Shown here: piece after piece, positions 45,254 through 64,000 of the stretch | Numbering within the stretch: the first letter of the stretch is position 1 | Layout of the letters: each line of letters opens with the position of its first letter | Assembly: GCA_963966185.1 (NCBI GenBank) | Contig: CAWZYM010000172.1 | Span: 490,001-554,000, forward strand | DNA from: Rhabditoides inermis | Taxonomy: Eukaryota > Nematoda > Chromadorea > Rhabditida > Rhabditidae | Direction: 5' to 3' | Length of the DNA: 64,000 nucleotides | Program-made: the position numbers and the translations under genes | The notes under the pieces: generated by a model | The model's input: the letters and a program-made list of their open reading frames with translations, nothing else | Database searches by the model: none | Told to the model about the DNA's origin: nothing

Positions 45254-47489
45254 ACATATCGAGTGAGAGGCTTCACAAATCTGGCTTATGTCGAAATAAC
45301 ATGTGAGTTATTCGAGAAAAGGACTACTATATAGCTTCCCGGTTTTGCTATCTAGATTTTATTACTTTTTCTTGTTCGTAGTTCTCTCTGACGCTCTAAT
45401 TTTATCCAGCACAACTTTTGTCCTAGCTCTTTTTCGGGGATTTCTCTCTCGCCCAGTTTAGAATTACAACGGTTCTCGAGAGGTTTTCCTAGCGTTTGCA
45501 AAGTGTTCGCAGTGATTTCATAGATCTGCATCATTCTCACAGACGTAACTGCGATTGAAATAATGTGTTGACACCCGATTTCTACTATATTACACACGTA
45601 CTCGTTAGATGCTATCGGAAGCAACTCGGGGAGAAAAGTGCACTTGATGTTAGCTACTAACGCGAATCGAGCTATCCGGGCGGGCTATTTGTGTAGTCGT
45701 TGTCGTTGCTTCCCTTTTTTCATTGATTTGTTGTGGTTGTTTTGACAATGTTTTGGTTGGGCGCGGTCGGCGTGAAAACCTGCGAGGAAAACATTTGTCT
45801 GAACGTGGGATCGAGAGAACGTCGCATATATAAATGCACGGAACTCCTTCCCCCTCTCTCTATCTCTCGTCATAGATGCATTGCTGACACGCGACGCGAG
45901 TGGCGATAGTTCTTGGAATTTTATTGGTTTCACCAAGGGATATCTGGTAACGCACTAGACGACTCGGAATTATATCAATATTAACCGCCTATCGGCGCTA
46001 TTCTCTTGGATATTTTATGAACGATGGTCGATTGACACCATGGCGACTTGACCAATCACTCGCAAATTTGAATAAACTTTTTATCCAAACGTGTCAAACG
46101 TACGATATATCATCAATGACGTTTTGTGATTTTATGATGTGTTTTCTTCATGTGATGATCTCTTATGACTATCTCATCTCTCTTATAGGGCTTCGAAGCC
46201 TCATCTGAGAGCCCCCTCACACGTTAATATCAAGTTGTCTGTAACTCTGACACTGAATCATGTGACACGTGATCACGTTCTGTTTTTCAACCACTTACTT
46301 CGCACGTCTTTTGCAATTAACACTGGGTTACTTGCTAGTTGCTATCGCTATTCCGCATCTAGTTGGATGTGTATTAATAATTTCCATACGTTCCGTGCCT
46401 CTTTTTTCGGCGCGGTCTCACACAATTCTGCACGAAATCGTATTCGCTAGATTCAAATGGCGATAAGTCCGAATTATGAAAGCTGACGTGGGATCCGGGG
46501 TCAAATAATGTCGATCTAGTGAGATTTGCCGCCGCGCAGTCTGTCTACTGTCAATGTCTAGACATCTTCGCACAGAAACTTGTATACCTTGCGACTAATT
46601 CGCGAACGTAGTTCTTGATACTTGTCTATTGCGTTATCAATTTGCATATGATCACAGAACGATAGCGAGCACGGATTCGCTTTCATTGACAGCTGTCAAT
46701 CATGGGCTTTTCAACGCAGACAGTCCACTATCACCCGAAACACGCCCGCTCTCCTTATAATTCCTCTTTTATCACTCACTTACAGCACCCGGATTATAAT
46801 GGGATTTTTGCACTTTCACGGCGTTTCAGAGCTAGCGCGCGTCTATATAAATCTGATGATAGCAGCTTTTGACTATCGGACCTGACCGGAATCAAGTGAT
46901 AGCGCGAGTCTTGACAGCTTTTTGTCGTTGTGGATTGTCTGTGAATGGCGTCCACAGGCCTATAGGCGCCGCGATTCCTAGAGGCCACCACTATCTCCGT
47001 TTTTATCAGCAATAGAAAGACATTTTACGGTCACTCGGGAATTTATCAATCATCTTCTTCAGAGAGTGGGTGGTGGTCGGTCTAAATTATATACGTTTTT
47101 CTATTTCTGACTGCACGCAGCGCAGATGTTTAAGAAAAGTAATTTATCCGAGGCGAGGTATACTGATACTGATAGTTGATATTCTGGTTGACGATCTTAC
47201 GAAAAATCACTTCTTCTGATTCAGCTGTCAATAGATGTACTCTGTAATTGCTCTTTTTTCTGGATTCGCGAAACGAGTTGACAGTTATTGCAGACAGAAA
47301 CGAGTGGATTTGATTGCAGAACTCTGTCAAGACAGCTTTTACCTTTCTCACGCGCTTTCGTTTCTCTCCGCACTCTGTGTAGTTCTTTTTCTATCACCAA
47401 CCTTCTCTCTCACTTTATTTGCACGGAAAATTCGAATCTGTCCCGGGCCTAGTGTGTATTTGGCTAGCTAGTTTGTATTTGGCTAGCTA

Positions 47490-47538
<49 letters not shown>

Positions 47539-47630
47539 CGCGAAGGGGATATCAGTTTGGGATTCGTGTGGCGCCGCGTGGTAGTTGACGAAATATTGCG
47601 AAACTCGTTGCGTTATTCGCGTGTTTTTAG
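44217..47630. other. Long intergenic region upstream of AMP deaminase
   Basis: More than 3 kb without a convincing exon. Includes a (CT)n tract at 45197-45253, another at 47491-47534, and TATATAA boxes near 45827-45835 (AT-rich, no obvious gene downstream). The long open frame covering the AMP deaminase start is out of frame and spurious. Confidence 0.5.
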
Positions 47631-47631
47631 T

Positions 47632-55676
<8,045 letters not shown>

Positions 55677-56266
55677 GCGTCGTCTTCACCAGATTACCGG
55701 ATTTGGACATTTCGTTTGACCCTGTATCAGGGTGGAGATTTTTCTCTCGATTTTGCGTGGTCCGATTATATATTATTTTCGATTTTTCCTTTCCTTTTGC
55801 GAGAGCAGAGACGAGTGACAGTTGTGATTTAGCAAGACTTTTCCATATTTAAGATTTGAGCGATCGGTAGTTTCCCCCATTCTTCTTCGATTTTTGTGCT
55901 TTATATAATTTGAGACACACATTTTAATAGTATTTGCAGAGTTTTCACAAATTGTATTAGTTTTATACTGTTGATTTGTAATAAGTTGTAAAGTTTTTTT
56001 AATGAATAAAAATAAACGTGCAAAACCCAAAAAAAGAAGTGAAGAATTCGATTATCTCGGGCTGTAGCGGCATCTCTCCCTTACGTTTTTTGCACTGGTG
56101 TGTTGATTGAAGTCAAGTGTATTCCATCTACCGAATTCTTGTGAGAATTTGCGTGCAATGACGAAGAAGTGGATGTTTTGGCAGGAGAGGAGAGGCGTAT
56201 GCAGCATTCGCCCACTGTGTTCTCTCGGCGCGCGGGCGGTTCCTCCCCCTCCAGCCCTCTCCACAC

Positions 56267-57020
56267 ATGGGTTGTGGCTCCAGTAAGAAGACACAACCCA
56301 CCAAGGTCCCCCTCTCCTCTTTCATCCATCTCTCTCTCCCTCTCCCTCTCCCTCTCCCTCTCCCTCTCCCTCTCCCTCTCCCTCTCCCTCTCCCTCTCCC
56401 TCTCCCTCTCTACAGATTCATATTCCAGAAAGAGGGACGCACGCGTCGTTCTCGAGAAGGCTCCCGATTCCGCCTCGGATCCAAGAAGTTCGGTCTTCCA
56501 GTTGTCCAGTTCGACCCAAAGTACGGTACATACAGTACTGTTCTGGGCATACAGTATCCATAGGGGCTTCTCTCTGCACGACCTTGCACTACTCAACGTC
56601 CGGCATGACCCCTCCTGCGGGAATGTGGATGCGGTAATTGGATTACGATAAATTGAAATATTGTATACTTGCAGCCTATTCAACCGATGGGCCCTGTAAA
56701 CCTCCTCCCACCAAGAATATTGTTCGTCAAGCAGCCAGGTACAGTAGTAATACCGAAGTTACTGTATCTACCGTACTCCAGACACTCTCGGACAGAAGCA
56801 GTCTTCTACTCCGGGAGCTGCATTCCCTATCGGACTCCGTATCACTGAGATATACGAGTTCGACGACCCTACCAACATACAACAGATGGCTGATGATCGT
56901 ATGTGACGTCATCATGATGTCGTGAGGACGTCATTGGTTTCAGAAGTGAAGAGCGCGGATCCTGCGAATGCTCCTGGAACACCGGCCGGCGCGCCTTCAC
57001 CGGAAGAAGAGAAGAAGTAG
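56267..57020 (+). CDS. Small N-myristoylated protein, copy B
   Basis: Six exons: 56267-56305, 56429-56520, 56555-56633, 56675-56738, 56782-56898 and 56944-57020, 468 bases, 155 residues, phases consistent throughout. The start MGCGSSKKTQPTK fits N-myristoylation. Then follow KEGRTRRSREGSRFRLGSKK, GLPVVQFDPN, IHRGFSLHDLALLNVRHDP, PIQPMGPVNLLPPRILF, GAAFPIGLRITEIYEFDDP and the tail APGTPAGAPSPEEEKK. Introns 2 to 5 are 34, 41, 43 and 45 bases; intron 1 (123 bases) is mostly a CCCTCT repeat. AATAAA follows at 57112-57117. No family is recognised. It begins only 590 bases after the AMP deaminase stop codon, on the same strand. Confidence 0.75.
56331..56413. repeat. (CCCTCT)n repeat in intron 1 of copy B
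   Basis: Hexamer tract; at the matching place copy A has a (GA)n tract in plus orientation (41939-41976), so the two copies differ most here. Confidence 0.9.
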
Positions 57021-57212
57021 ATCCGAGGGGAGGAACAGTCATTAAACGATTCATAAACAGTACATTAAAAGATTCATAAACGCGTTAGAAGTGTGGTAGA
57101 TGTGCGTATGATTAATAAAGTGATTCTTACAAACGAGAATGTGTTTATATAACAATGATGAGCACATAATGAAACCTGATTGACCCGTGATATCCCCTTT
57201 CCTCAGTTCCTC

Positions 57213-60200
57213 TCACTGTCCCTTCCAATCCCTGCACACACAGTATGGCAGCATGCCGGGTCTCTCTGCTCGGATGCATTCTGACTGCTCCCCGTACGCA
57301 TTCACACGAGACACCGACGAGAGATCGAACTGCACGACCTTCGACGAAGCGTCCACGAAGCACGTCACCTAGAAGGAGAGATGCCTGAAGGGTATACTCA
57401 TGAGATCGCGGAGGGTCCAACCACAATCTCCGCAACCACACTCACATGCGGAACTTACAAATTGAGTATGCTGCGGTCTTCCTCAGTAACTACAGTGGGT
57501 GGGCAAATCAGTTGCCGCCAGCAGAGAGCGCAGAGTGAACAGAGTGCGAGGCGGCAAAATTCGATAGGCATGCGAGAGCACGCGAACAAATTGACATTCA
57601 AACTTTTGCGCGCGCGCAACTTTCAAATGCGAGACGGACGAGCGGAGTGGTGGCGGAACTTAATATTCCCTGGACTGTATCAGGAAGCGAGAACAATGAA
57701 GGAGAGTGAGTGACTCTACCTCGTAGACTCCCCCCGCCGGTTGGGTGCGCAGCTTGACTTGGTAGTGACCGCTGACGAGAGTCGGCTGCCCGCTACCGCC
57801 AGGCTTCATTCTAGGCTGAAATACCGATGCTATACCGTAGTATCATCACTTATGAACATCCTCGAGTGTGTGAGAAGTCTGTGCGTGGGAAATGGAGAGA
57901 CACGAGCGATTGTGTGATAAGTTTTGTGTCGTTTTTTTCACAACCAGAAACCAGAAAATGAAAGTGTTCGACGTCGCTGTCGTTTATGACGTGAGAATTA
58001 GAGAGGGCGCGCCAGCGCCCTCTCGTTTATACTGGATGTCCCCGCGCGCTAAAATGCTCAACAACGACTTTTCCCGGATGAAGCACTTTTCCTCATTTTG
58101 AAGTGATTTCCATTGTTACATTGCATTCACATCTCTGTTCGATAGAGTTATAGAAAGTTGTATTGAGTTTGATTGAATTTGAAGCGAGATACGGAAAGTC
58201 CGCATTCGAGTGCGGATTGAGATTGGTGTCGGTCGCTCGGGCGGGCGTCGGACAATCGCTTTCGCCCCGCCCCCTCTGTGTGTGAGTGAGAGAGAGAGAG
58301 AGAGAGATAGGCGAATAGCGGGTGCGCGTCGGTATCCTCGCAGCGAATCGCGAACGTGTATGAAAATGTAATTTTGTGAAACAAAACTTAAGAAAAGGAC
58401 AGATATTATCTTTCAAAAGTACTTCCAAGTAAAAGTAGTTGGTTTGTACTGTTGTCTCAGTTGAGCAAAAGGACTGACATGTTTTCAATGGAGACATGTG
58501 CAAACAGGCTCTCAGCATTATTCGACGTGTTATGTTACAACAGAAGTTGTGCTTTCAGATAATAACTGCATAACATCGTAAACGCGTTCATTATATTATG
58601 GCTGCTTTGCACTGGTATGAGAGAGAGCCTGTTGGCACATGTCTCCATTGAAAACATGTCAGTCCTTTTGCTCAACTGAGACAACAGTACAAACCAACTA
58701 CTTTTACTTGGAAGTACTTTTGAAAGATAATGTGTGATTGGGCTTATGTATCACAAACTTTGTGCTCACCTCTGTCCCGTCCTGTCCATCCCTTGGCATC
58801 ACATAGTTGAACACGCCGTCGTCAAGTTTCAAACTAAAACGGCAACTCTTTTCGAACACTTTTAATAAGGGGCAGAAAGAAGAAAGAAGGACAGTAGTGA
58901 AAATTATTCCGTCTCCTATGGTCAGAATACAGCCCGACAAGCCGTGTACCTACACTTGCACTGCGAGTGTGTCATTGATGGTGAGTTCGTGGCACCGCGC
59001 CCTCTCCTCTGCTGTCTGCTCCACTAGACCCGAAACGATTGCCGCCGAAATCTGAAAATAAATTGACGAAGTTTTACAGTAGGGTTTACAGTAAAATTTT
59101 GTTAGAGTAGTGATATGTAAAACTGAAAAAAATGTGGTTTTTTACGGTAGGAATCTACCTCTTTTGCGACAGATGATGTGACATCGATCGAAGTCCACGC
59201 GAGGCAAGCACACCAGTGAGGAGCTATACCGGCCTGAAAATGATATTTTATTTACACTTTCGTTCTTCATGTTGTTCATTATTGTTCATTATGCTCTAGT
59301 TTTGGAACTTTTTTCATGTTATCACTACATTCCACATGGCAGAAACATCCCAGTAACGTCAAAACGGTTACATACTTATCGCAGCGCGATTCACTACTGA
59401 TAAGGAACGAACAAACTTGAGCAAGTCATCATACTACATAGAAGTAGAACAGAGTGGTTTTTGATTAAAGGTAGTGTACCATCTGAATCTGGTCGCACGA
59501 GTTGTTATTACCAATATATAACTTATTATTTGTTAGTTATAATTCCATAACATGAAAGTATGAAAGTCAAAAAAAGCGCATTGGCATGAGGTTACCGATA
59601 TATAAGGCATGGTATATTAAAGGTAGTGTACCCTCTGACCGCAAGACTTCAAATTTGCAATTTGTGTTGTTTATTTGTTCAATCTCATTAATAGAAACAT
59701 AATTAGTCAATATACTGTCTCTTGAAAATATCTTTAACCTTATGAAAATAAGCTTTTAACGTGAAAGAAACATGAAAACTTCGATTTCATGAAAATTTGA
59801 CAAATTAGTTTAAAATTGTTGATATACATTTTTCTAAGTTTATTTTGATTTTTGAATGTGAATTGAACATCAAAAACAAACCACAAAACCATTAGAACGC
59901 ATTTTGCGTGCCAAACAAACGAATCACTCCGGTCAGTTGGGTGATGTAACCGCAGTTGGTGAACATAAGTTTGCGGGCGTGGTTAAAACTGCTTACATTT
60001 TCCGGTAAATGTCAAACGTTTAAAATTATTTTTATATTTTTAAAATTGTTATTTTTGAAATTTCAGCTATCATGTTATGGAATTATAACTAACAAAAAAT
60101 GAGCAATTAACTGGTAACAACAACTCATGCAATCAGAATCAGAGGGTACACTACCTTTAACGAGTTATGTTTCTAATAAGGAGATGGAACAAACAAATTG

Positions 60201-63200
60201 CATTCTTGAAATTATGAGTTCAGAGGGTATGCTACCTTTAATCATTCTCACCTGCTGGCATGTCCTGTTCTCATTGATCGGTCGGAAGAGCGAGAGTCCT
60301 CTGGCTGCCGGGTCCTTCTGCCTATCCAGGTCGGACAGATTCGGCCAGTCAGCTATGTCCAGCAGGGTCTCATGGATGTCGAAGTGCGAAGTGAGACGGT
60401 CAGAGTTCATCTCAACAGTAGCCATTTCTTTCGCTTCTTCAGATGTAGTGTGCTCAAAATGTGGACCGACAAGGAGAGTGTGGATGTGAAATATAATTGA
60501 AAGCTACGTGAATTTACCTTGAGGTTCTCGTACACCTTCTTGTACTTGTCGTTCTTCCTGAACTGTGGCGGGATGTAGATGGAGAAGAAAGGGAGACGCT
60601 CCTCCAGACGACCTGCATTACAAAGTAATTGTATTATGCTCGTAGCTCGAATGATCTCTATCTCTATGATTGATTGCGTAAATCTAGTAAAAAAATTCTG
60701 GATGATTTCGACATGCTCCAAACAACACGCATTCTGTGAAAGTTAACGCGAAACTGCAGCTCAAAAACAGATAAAAGTTACGAATTATTAAAAAGTCGCA
60801 CACCCTGAGGAGTGTCTCTGACAGCCTTGAATCGCGGTCCGTGGTCGGACGCCAGGATGACTATCGAGGAGTTGAAGTGACCCTCATCCCTCAGCGTGCG
60901 AAGATGAGCCGTCAGGTCATCGTCAGCTATCTAAACATCTCAAGGGCCGTTTATACTAAACAACGCGTCAAGTTGACGCATTGCGTCAAGCGTAGGAAAA
61001 GTGATGTCACTTTGCCGCGACGCGTCAAATCTTGAACGCTTGACGCAGTGCGTCAAGTTGACGCGTTATGTAGTATAAACGGCCCTTCTCTCTCTCTCCC
61101 CCTATTCTCTCTCTCCCCCCCCCCTTCTCTTACCGTGACCAGTGTGAGATTGTCGTGAGTGAGTCTGGAATGATGGGCGAGTGCGAACACTGGTCTCTCT
61201 CTCGTCTGCTGTCGCAGAATGTCGCCGTTGTAGCGCAGCCACACCTGTGAACAAGGGACAGTCAAGGATAGACAAGGTGAGGTACATGAGGTGAGGTAGT
61301 AGACAAGGAGAGAGACGTGTCGAACCTTGTGTTGTGGCTGTCCTCCCATACACACTCGCCTGTACGCCCCCTTCAGTAGCAAGTCCTCGTTCGCGTGGAA
61401 GATGGTCTGAAATGGGACACAGGTAAGATGGTTCGGAAAATGTTGGTACACTATACTATAGTCAGAATCGACGCGTGCACACTTGACCAGGGGACCTGCT
61501 TCCTTTCTTTTTCTCCGAGCGCCTGACAGTGGAAAGAGAGAAGGGAGAGATAGACAGAAAGAGAGAGATAGAGATAGACAGAGAGAAAGAAAGAGAGAGA
61601 GAAAGAAAGAGAGAGAGAATTTCATCTGTACACTTCATATCTACAGCTAGCTCTAGCGCGATCCGAAGTACTTATGGTGCTCTGAACGTCTGTCTTTGTT
61701 GGATTGTGCGCTATAACCACTAGCTACATTGCGAAAACAGAGCTCCACCTGCGAATAAAACGACGTCGGCTGTTTGTCGAAGCCCTTGAGACGCAGCGTG
61801 AACGTGCCTAGAACGAAATTTGCAAAACAAAAACATCCACTTTAGTCTATGAAACAATTAGATCCCTGAACTGGCTCACCTAAGTCGAATAGATCCTCGT
61901 TGTAGGCGGTGAGATATCCGGCGGCGGAGAAGTTGCGCCACACGAAAGGATACACGTCCACGTGGTCGGCAGTGCGAATGTTCTTCCTAGGAATCTCTCT
62001 CTCTCTCTCCTTCTCTCCCTCCCTCCCTCCCTCCCTCCCTCCCTCCCTCCCTCCCTCCCTCCCTCCTCACTTTGTCTTGGGCATCTCCTCCTCTGCATGT
62101 CCTGTCAGCATGGGTAGAAAGGCGCGTGTGGTCGCGTCTCCCACTATGTTGTGGGCTGCAAATATGCTAAATTTCCTGAGAAATCAGTGAAAACCATTTT
62201 TTGACTTTCGAAAGATAATATTCATGAATGAAACAGTAACCTACCCTTCAGCACCACACTCCCCAACTCCTCCTCCAGATACTTGAGCGTCTTCGGAAGA
62301 GTGCGCCTGAAGAAAACGAATTCTATAGCGTCAAGAAAACTTTCGTGAAGTTTGTAAAAGAGTAAGAAAAAAACTCGCCTGAATGACATGTGTGACATGG
62401 AGTCTAGTGATAGCCAGTAGACACTGGGTCTGTCGGGTGCATCGGGTGAGGGAGAGGGGGATGGGGGGCGGGGCACCGCGTACATCACAAGCTGACTCCT
62501 GCAACGATTCCTTTCGGTGACAAACTGTTAGATAAGTACGCCTCACTATGAATAGAGAATTCTATTTCTCTCTGTTTTGTGGGAATATCTAATATTGATA
62601 GATAACCCACCCCTCTCCTCCATTCTCCCTCTTGCATGTCACGCGGGCAAAGTCCTCCTCCATTCGGAATGGAAGAGAGATGGTCTTCTCCTGGGAGTAG
62701 GTGTAGCGGGTGTCACTGGTGCGCTGTACGTAGGAGAGACGGCAGGAAGAGGGGCTGGAAGGGACAGTGAGTGAGAGAGAGAGAGGAGAGGAGAGAGACT
62801 CACTCCACTCCTTGGACTGCATCGAGTAGTCCGTCCTCTCGCAGCACAACCACGTCTTTCCCCACCCACTCCTCGCAGTTCAATGCGTTCGGGGGTGTGG
62901 AGAAGTGTTTCATCACCTGTGAGAGTCTCTCTCTCTTTCTCTCTTTCTCTTTCTCTCTCTCTCTCTATCTCTCTCTCTCTCGTTCTCTCTCTCCCTCTCT
63001 CGTTCTCTCTCTCCCTCTCTCTCTCTCTCTCCCTCCCTCTCTCTCCATATCGCGTACCTCCGTGTCGTTCTGATAGAGCGTGGGGCGTTTACAACCCTGA
63101 AACATGAATGGTTCAGCAATCCCCCCCCCCAACACAACTCACCTGATCGATGGTCATATTGAGTGACGTGGTGATCTGCACTTGAAGAGACTGAAAGTGT

Positions 63201-63945
63201 TTCTCACCGTAATCATAATCATTATGATGATAATGAAACGAGACAAAGGAAACATGATGATACAACAAAACGAAACTCACCCCTACAGTCTGTCCAGTGG
63301 GCATGGGGACTGCGGCTGCCGCTTCTGCCAGCACTTCGCCCACACTCTTCGGTCTGTTCGGCAGGGTCTCGGCCACTGGCGGATGCTCGTGACGATTGCC
63401 CGGCGGACGCCCGACAAACGCCTAGAAAGTTATTTGCACCACAATGTTTCTATAGTTTACTAAAGCTAGAAAATGACATGGTTCCCATGTGTACATCTCC
63501 TCTACGTTTTTGATGCGCATTTGTTGAATAAAATCTGCAAAAAGTCACGTCCGTGTTGAGATTGCATTGTTCACTCTCTACAGAAAGTACCCGTGCTGAA
63601 GCGTGTCGTTCTAAACTGTATCACCTGCGCGACTCCACTGCCTCCGGTCCGTGGCTGCTCCTGGTTGAGTGGTCGTCGCAGCACGGGTCGACCGTGGTAG
63701 ATCACCACCACTGGGGTGTCCGGGCCCACGGTGGGCGCAGCACTCGACACATTCGATTCATTCGAAGAGTCATTCACATACAGACGTTCAAGGAGGACCC
63801 GAGGGTGGTACTGAAGATAGCTATGTGCGTTGAGGCAATCAATATAAATCACCTTTGTATACTCCTTCAGATCCCACTCCCAGTCGTCGTAATCAGTTAC
63901 GGTGAGTACGAATATAGAGCATACGAAGATTGCTGTGAAAATCAT
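57213..63945 (-). CDS. DUF229 family protein (alkaline phosphatase/sulfatase fold), membrane-anchored or secreted
   Basis: A minus-strand gene of some 15 or more exons. It starts MIFTAIFVCSIFVLTV, a signal peptide or anchor, just after a TTGTACAG acceptor; an upstream in-frame ATG at 63960 is possible. The lumenal stem carries N-glycosylation sites (NDSSNESNVS). The DUF229 core has YWLSLDSMSHMSFRRTLPKT, HNIVGDATTRAFLPMLTGHA, VDVYPFVWRNFSAAGYLTAY, RERPVFALAHHSRLTHDNLT, SSIVILASDHGPRF and ERLPFFSIYIPPQFRKNDKY, matching the DSxSRxxFxRxLPKT, D..TxxxxxPLLTG and SDHGxR blocks of the family. The end, PGMLPYCVCRDWKGQ, TGA 57215-57213, is also typical. DUF229 proteins are numerous in nematodes; their substrate is unknown. 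Introns contain the dispersed element copy 2, a nested inverted-repeat element and a palindromic MITE. Confidence 0.8.
57996..58731 (+). mobile_element. Dispersed ~740-bp element, copy 2
   Basis: Direct-orientation copy of 33117-33862, differing by scattered substitutions and a shorter GA tract. Lies in an intron of the DUF229 gene, antisense to it. The same internal inverted repeat is present. Confidence 0.85.
59465..60241. mobile_element. Nested inverted-repeat element
   Basis: TTAAAGGTAGTGTACC occurs at 59465 and again at 59617. Its reverse complement (GGTACACTACCTTTAA or a variant) ends at 60160 and 60241. This gives an inner element 59617-60160 inside an outer pair 59465-60241. AT-rich, no coding capacity, in an intron of the DUF229 gene. 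Confidence 0.7.
60942..61087. mobile_element. 146-bp palindromic MITE
   Basis: Left end AAGGGCCGTTTATACTA, right end TAGTATAAACGGCCCTT; the interior repeats ACGCGTCAAGTTGACGC and its complement. It lies in an intron of the DUF229 gene, about 10 bases from the 3' splice site of the exon IADDDLTAHLRTLRDEG. Confidence 0.85.
62013..62064. repeat. (CCCT)n microsatellite
   Basis: Tetranucleotide tract in an intron of the DUF229 gene, between the exons KNIRTADHVDVYPF and GDATTRAFLPML. Confidence 0.9.
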
Positions 63946-64000
63946 TTGAGAACTGTACAATGTACAAATGAACGCTTACTGGAAAGCACGAGTAGAAAAG

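Larger units (their letters stand above)
56201..57094 (+). repeat. Inverted gene duplication, arm B
   Basis: Partner of 41252-42108. Similarity starts at GCAGCATTCGCCCACTGTGT, upstream of the ATG, and ends just after AAACGCGTTAGAAGTGT downstream of the stop codon. Confidence 0.9.

Noticed and set aside
45827..45836. TATATAAA as promoter of a further gene
   Set aside because: No downstream exon chain found within 1 kb; AT-rich chance match is likely.
56081..56683. 200-residue open frame (-)
   Set aside because: Antisense of the well-supported myristoylated-protein gene copy B and its CT repeat.

Overview
The window is nuclear DNA of a multicellular eukaryote, most likely a nematode. Genes have many short exons and GT..AG introns, often ending in TTTCAG. 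At least seven start codons lie 0-5 bases after a perfect 3' splice site, the arrangement expected when a spliced leader is trans-spliced to the mRNA. The content also fits: a LEA group 3 gene, a DUF229 sulfatase-fold protein, a LEV-9-like WAP/CCP protein and a C-type lectin. CT/GA microsatellites are extremely abundant and sit mostly inside introns. All gene models were assembled by eye from reading frames and splice sites; exon borders are approximate unless stated.

Layout. 0-2.3 kb: 3' part of a C-type lectin (+). 3.5-5.3 kb: LEA group 3 gene (-) with a TATA box. 5.4-9.3 kb: repeat-rich DNA with no convincing gene. 9.4-11.4 kb: a weakly supported Cys-rich/coiled-coil gene with duplicated exons and a MITE-like intron. 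11.9-13.8 kb: an RS/RGG protein with a Barentsz/CASC3-type SELOR signature. 14.6-16.2 kb: two small minus-strand genes and a hairpin MITE. 18.0-19.3 kb: diamine/thialysine N-acetyltransferase. 19.5-23.1 kb: F-box gene (-). 24.3-29.7 kb: WAP plus eight CCP domains (LEV-9/Hasp-like). About 30.2-38.5 kb: divergent CCPs, one Ig domain and four CCPs (Hig-like order); its Ig domain is split by a 3.8-kb intron that holds a complete secreted Ala/Lys-rich gene on the opposite strand (35.4-36.5 kb). 39.4-40.7 kb: POU-like homeobox gene (-). 41.3-42.0 kb (-) and 56.3-57.0 kb (+): two nearly identical copies of a small N-myristoylated protein gene, inverted around RRS1 (42.5-44.1 kb) and AMP deaminase (47.6-55.7 kb). 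57.2-63.9 kb: DUF229 gene (-) with three repeat elements in its introns.

Functionally, two adjacent extracellular CCP proteins resemble scaffold proteins of the synaptic cleft. RRS1, AMP deaminase, the acetyltransferase and the Barentsz-like protein are housekeeping. The LEA gene and perhaps the nested gene suggest desiccation or stress protection. The least ordinary features are the WAP/CCP plus CCP/Ig/CCP locus with its nested gene, the inverted gene pair with 34-45-base introns, the homeodomain without a visible POU-specific domain, and several palindromic elements at or beside splice sites.
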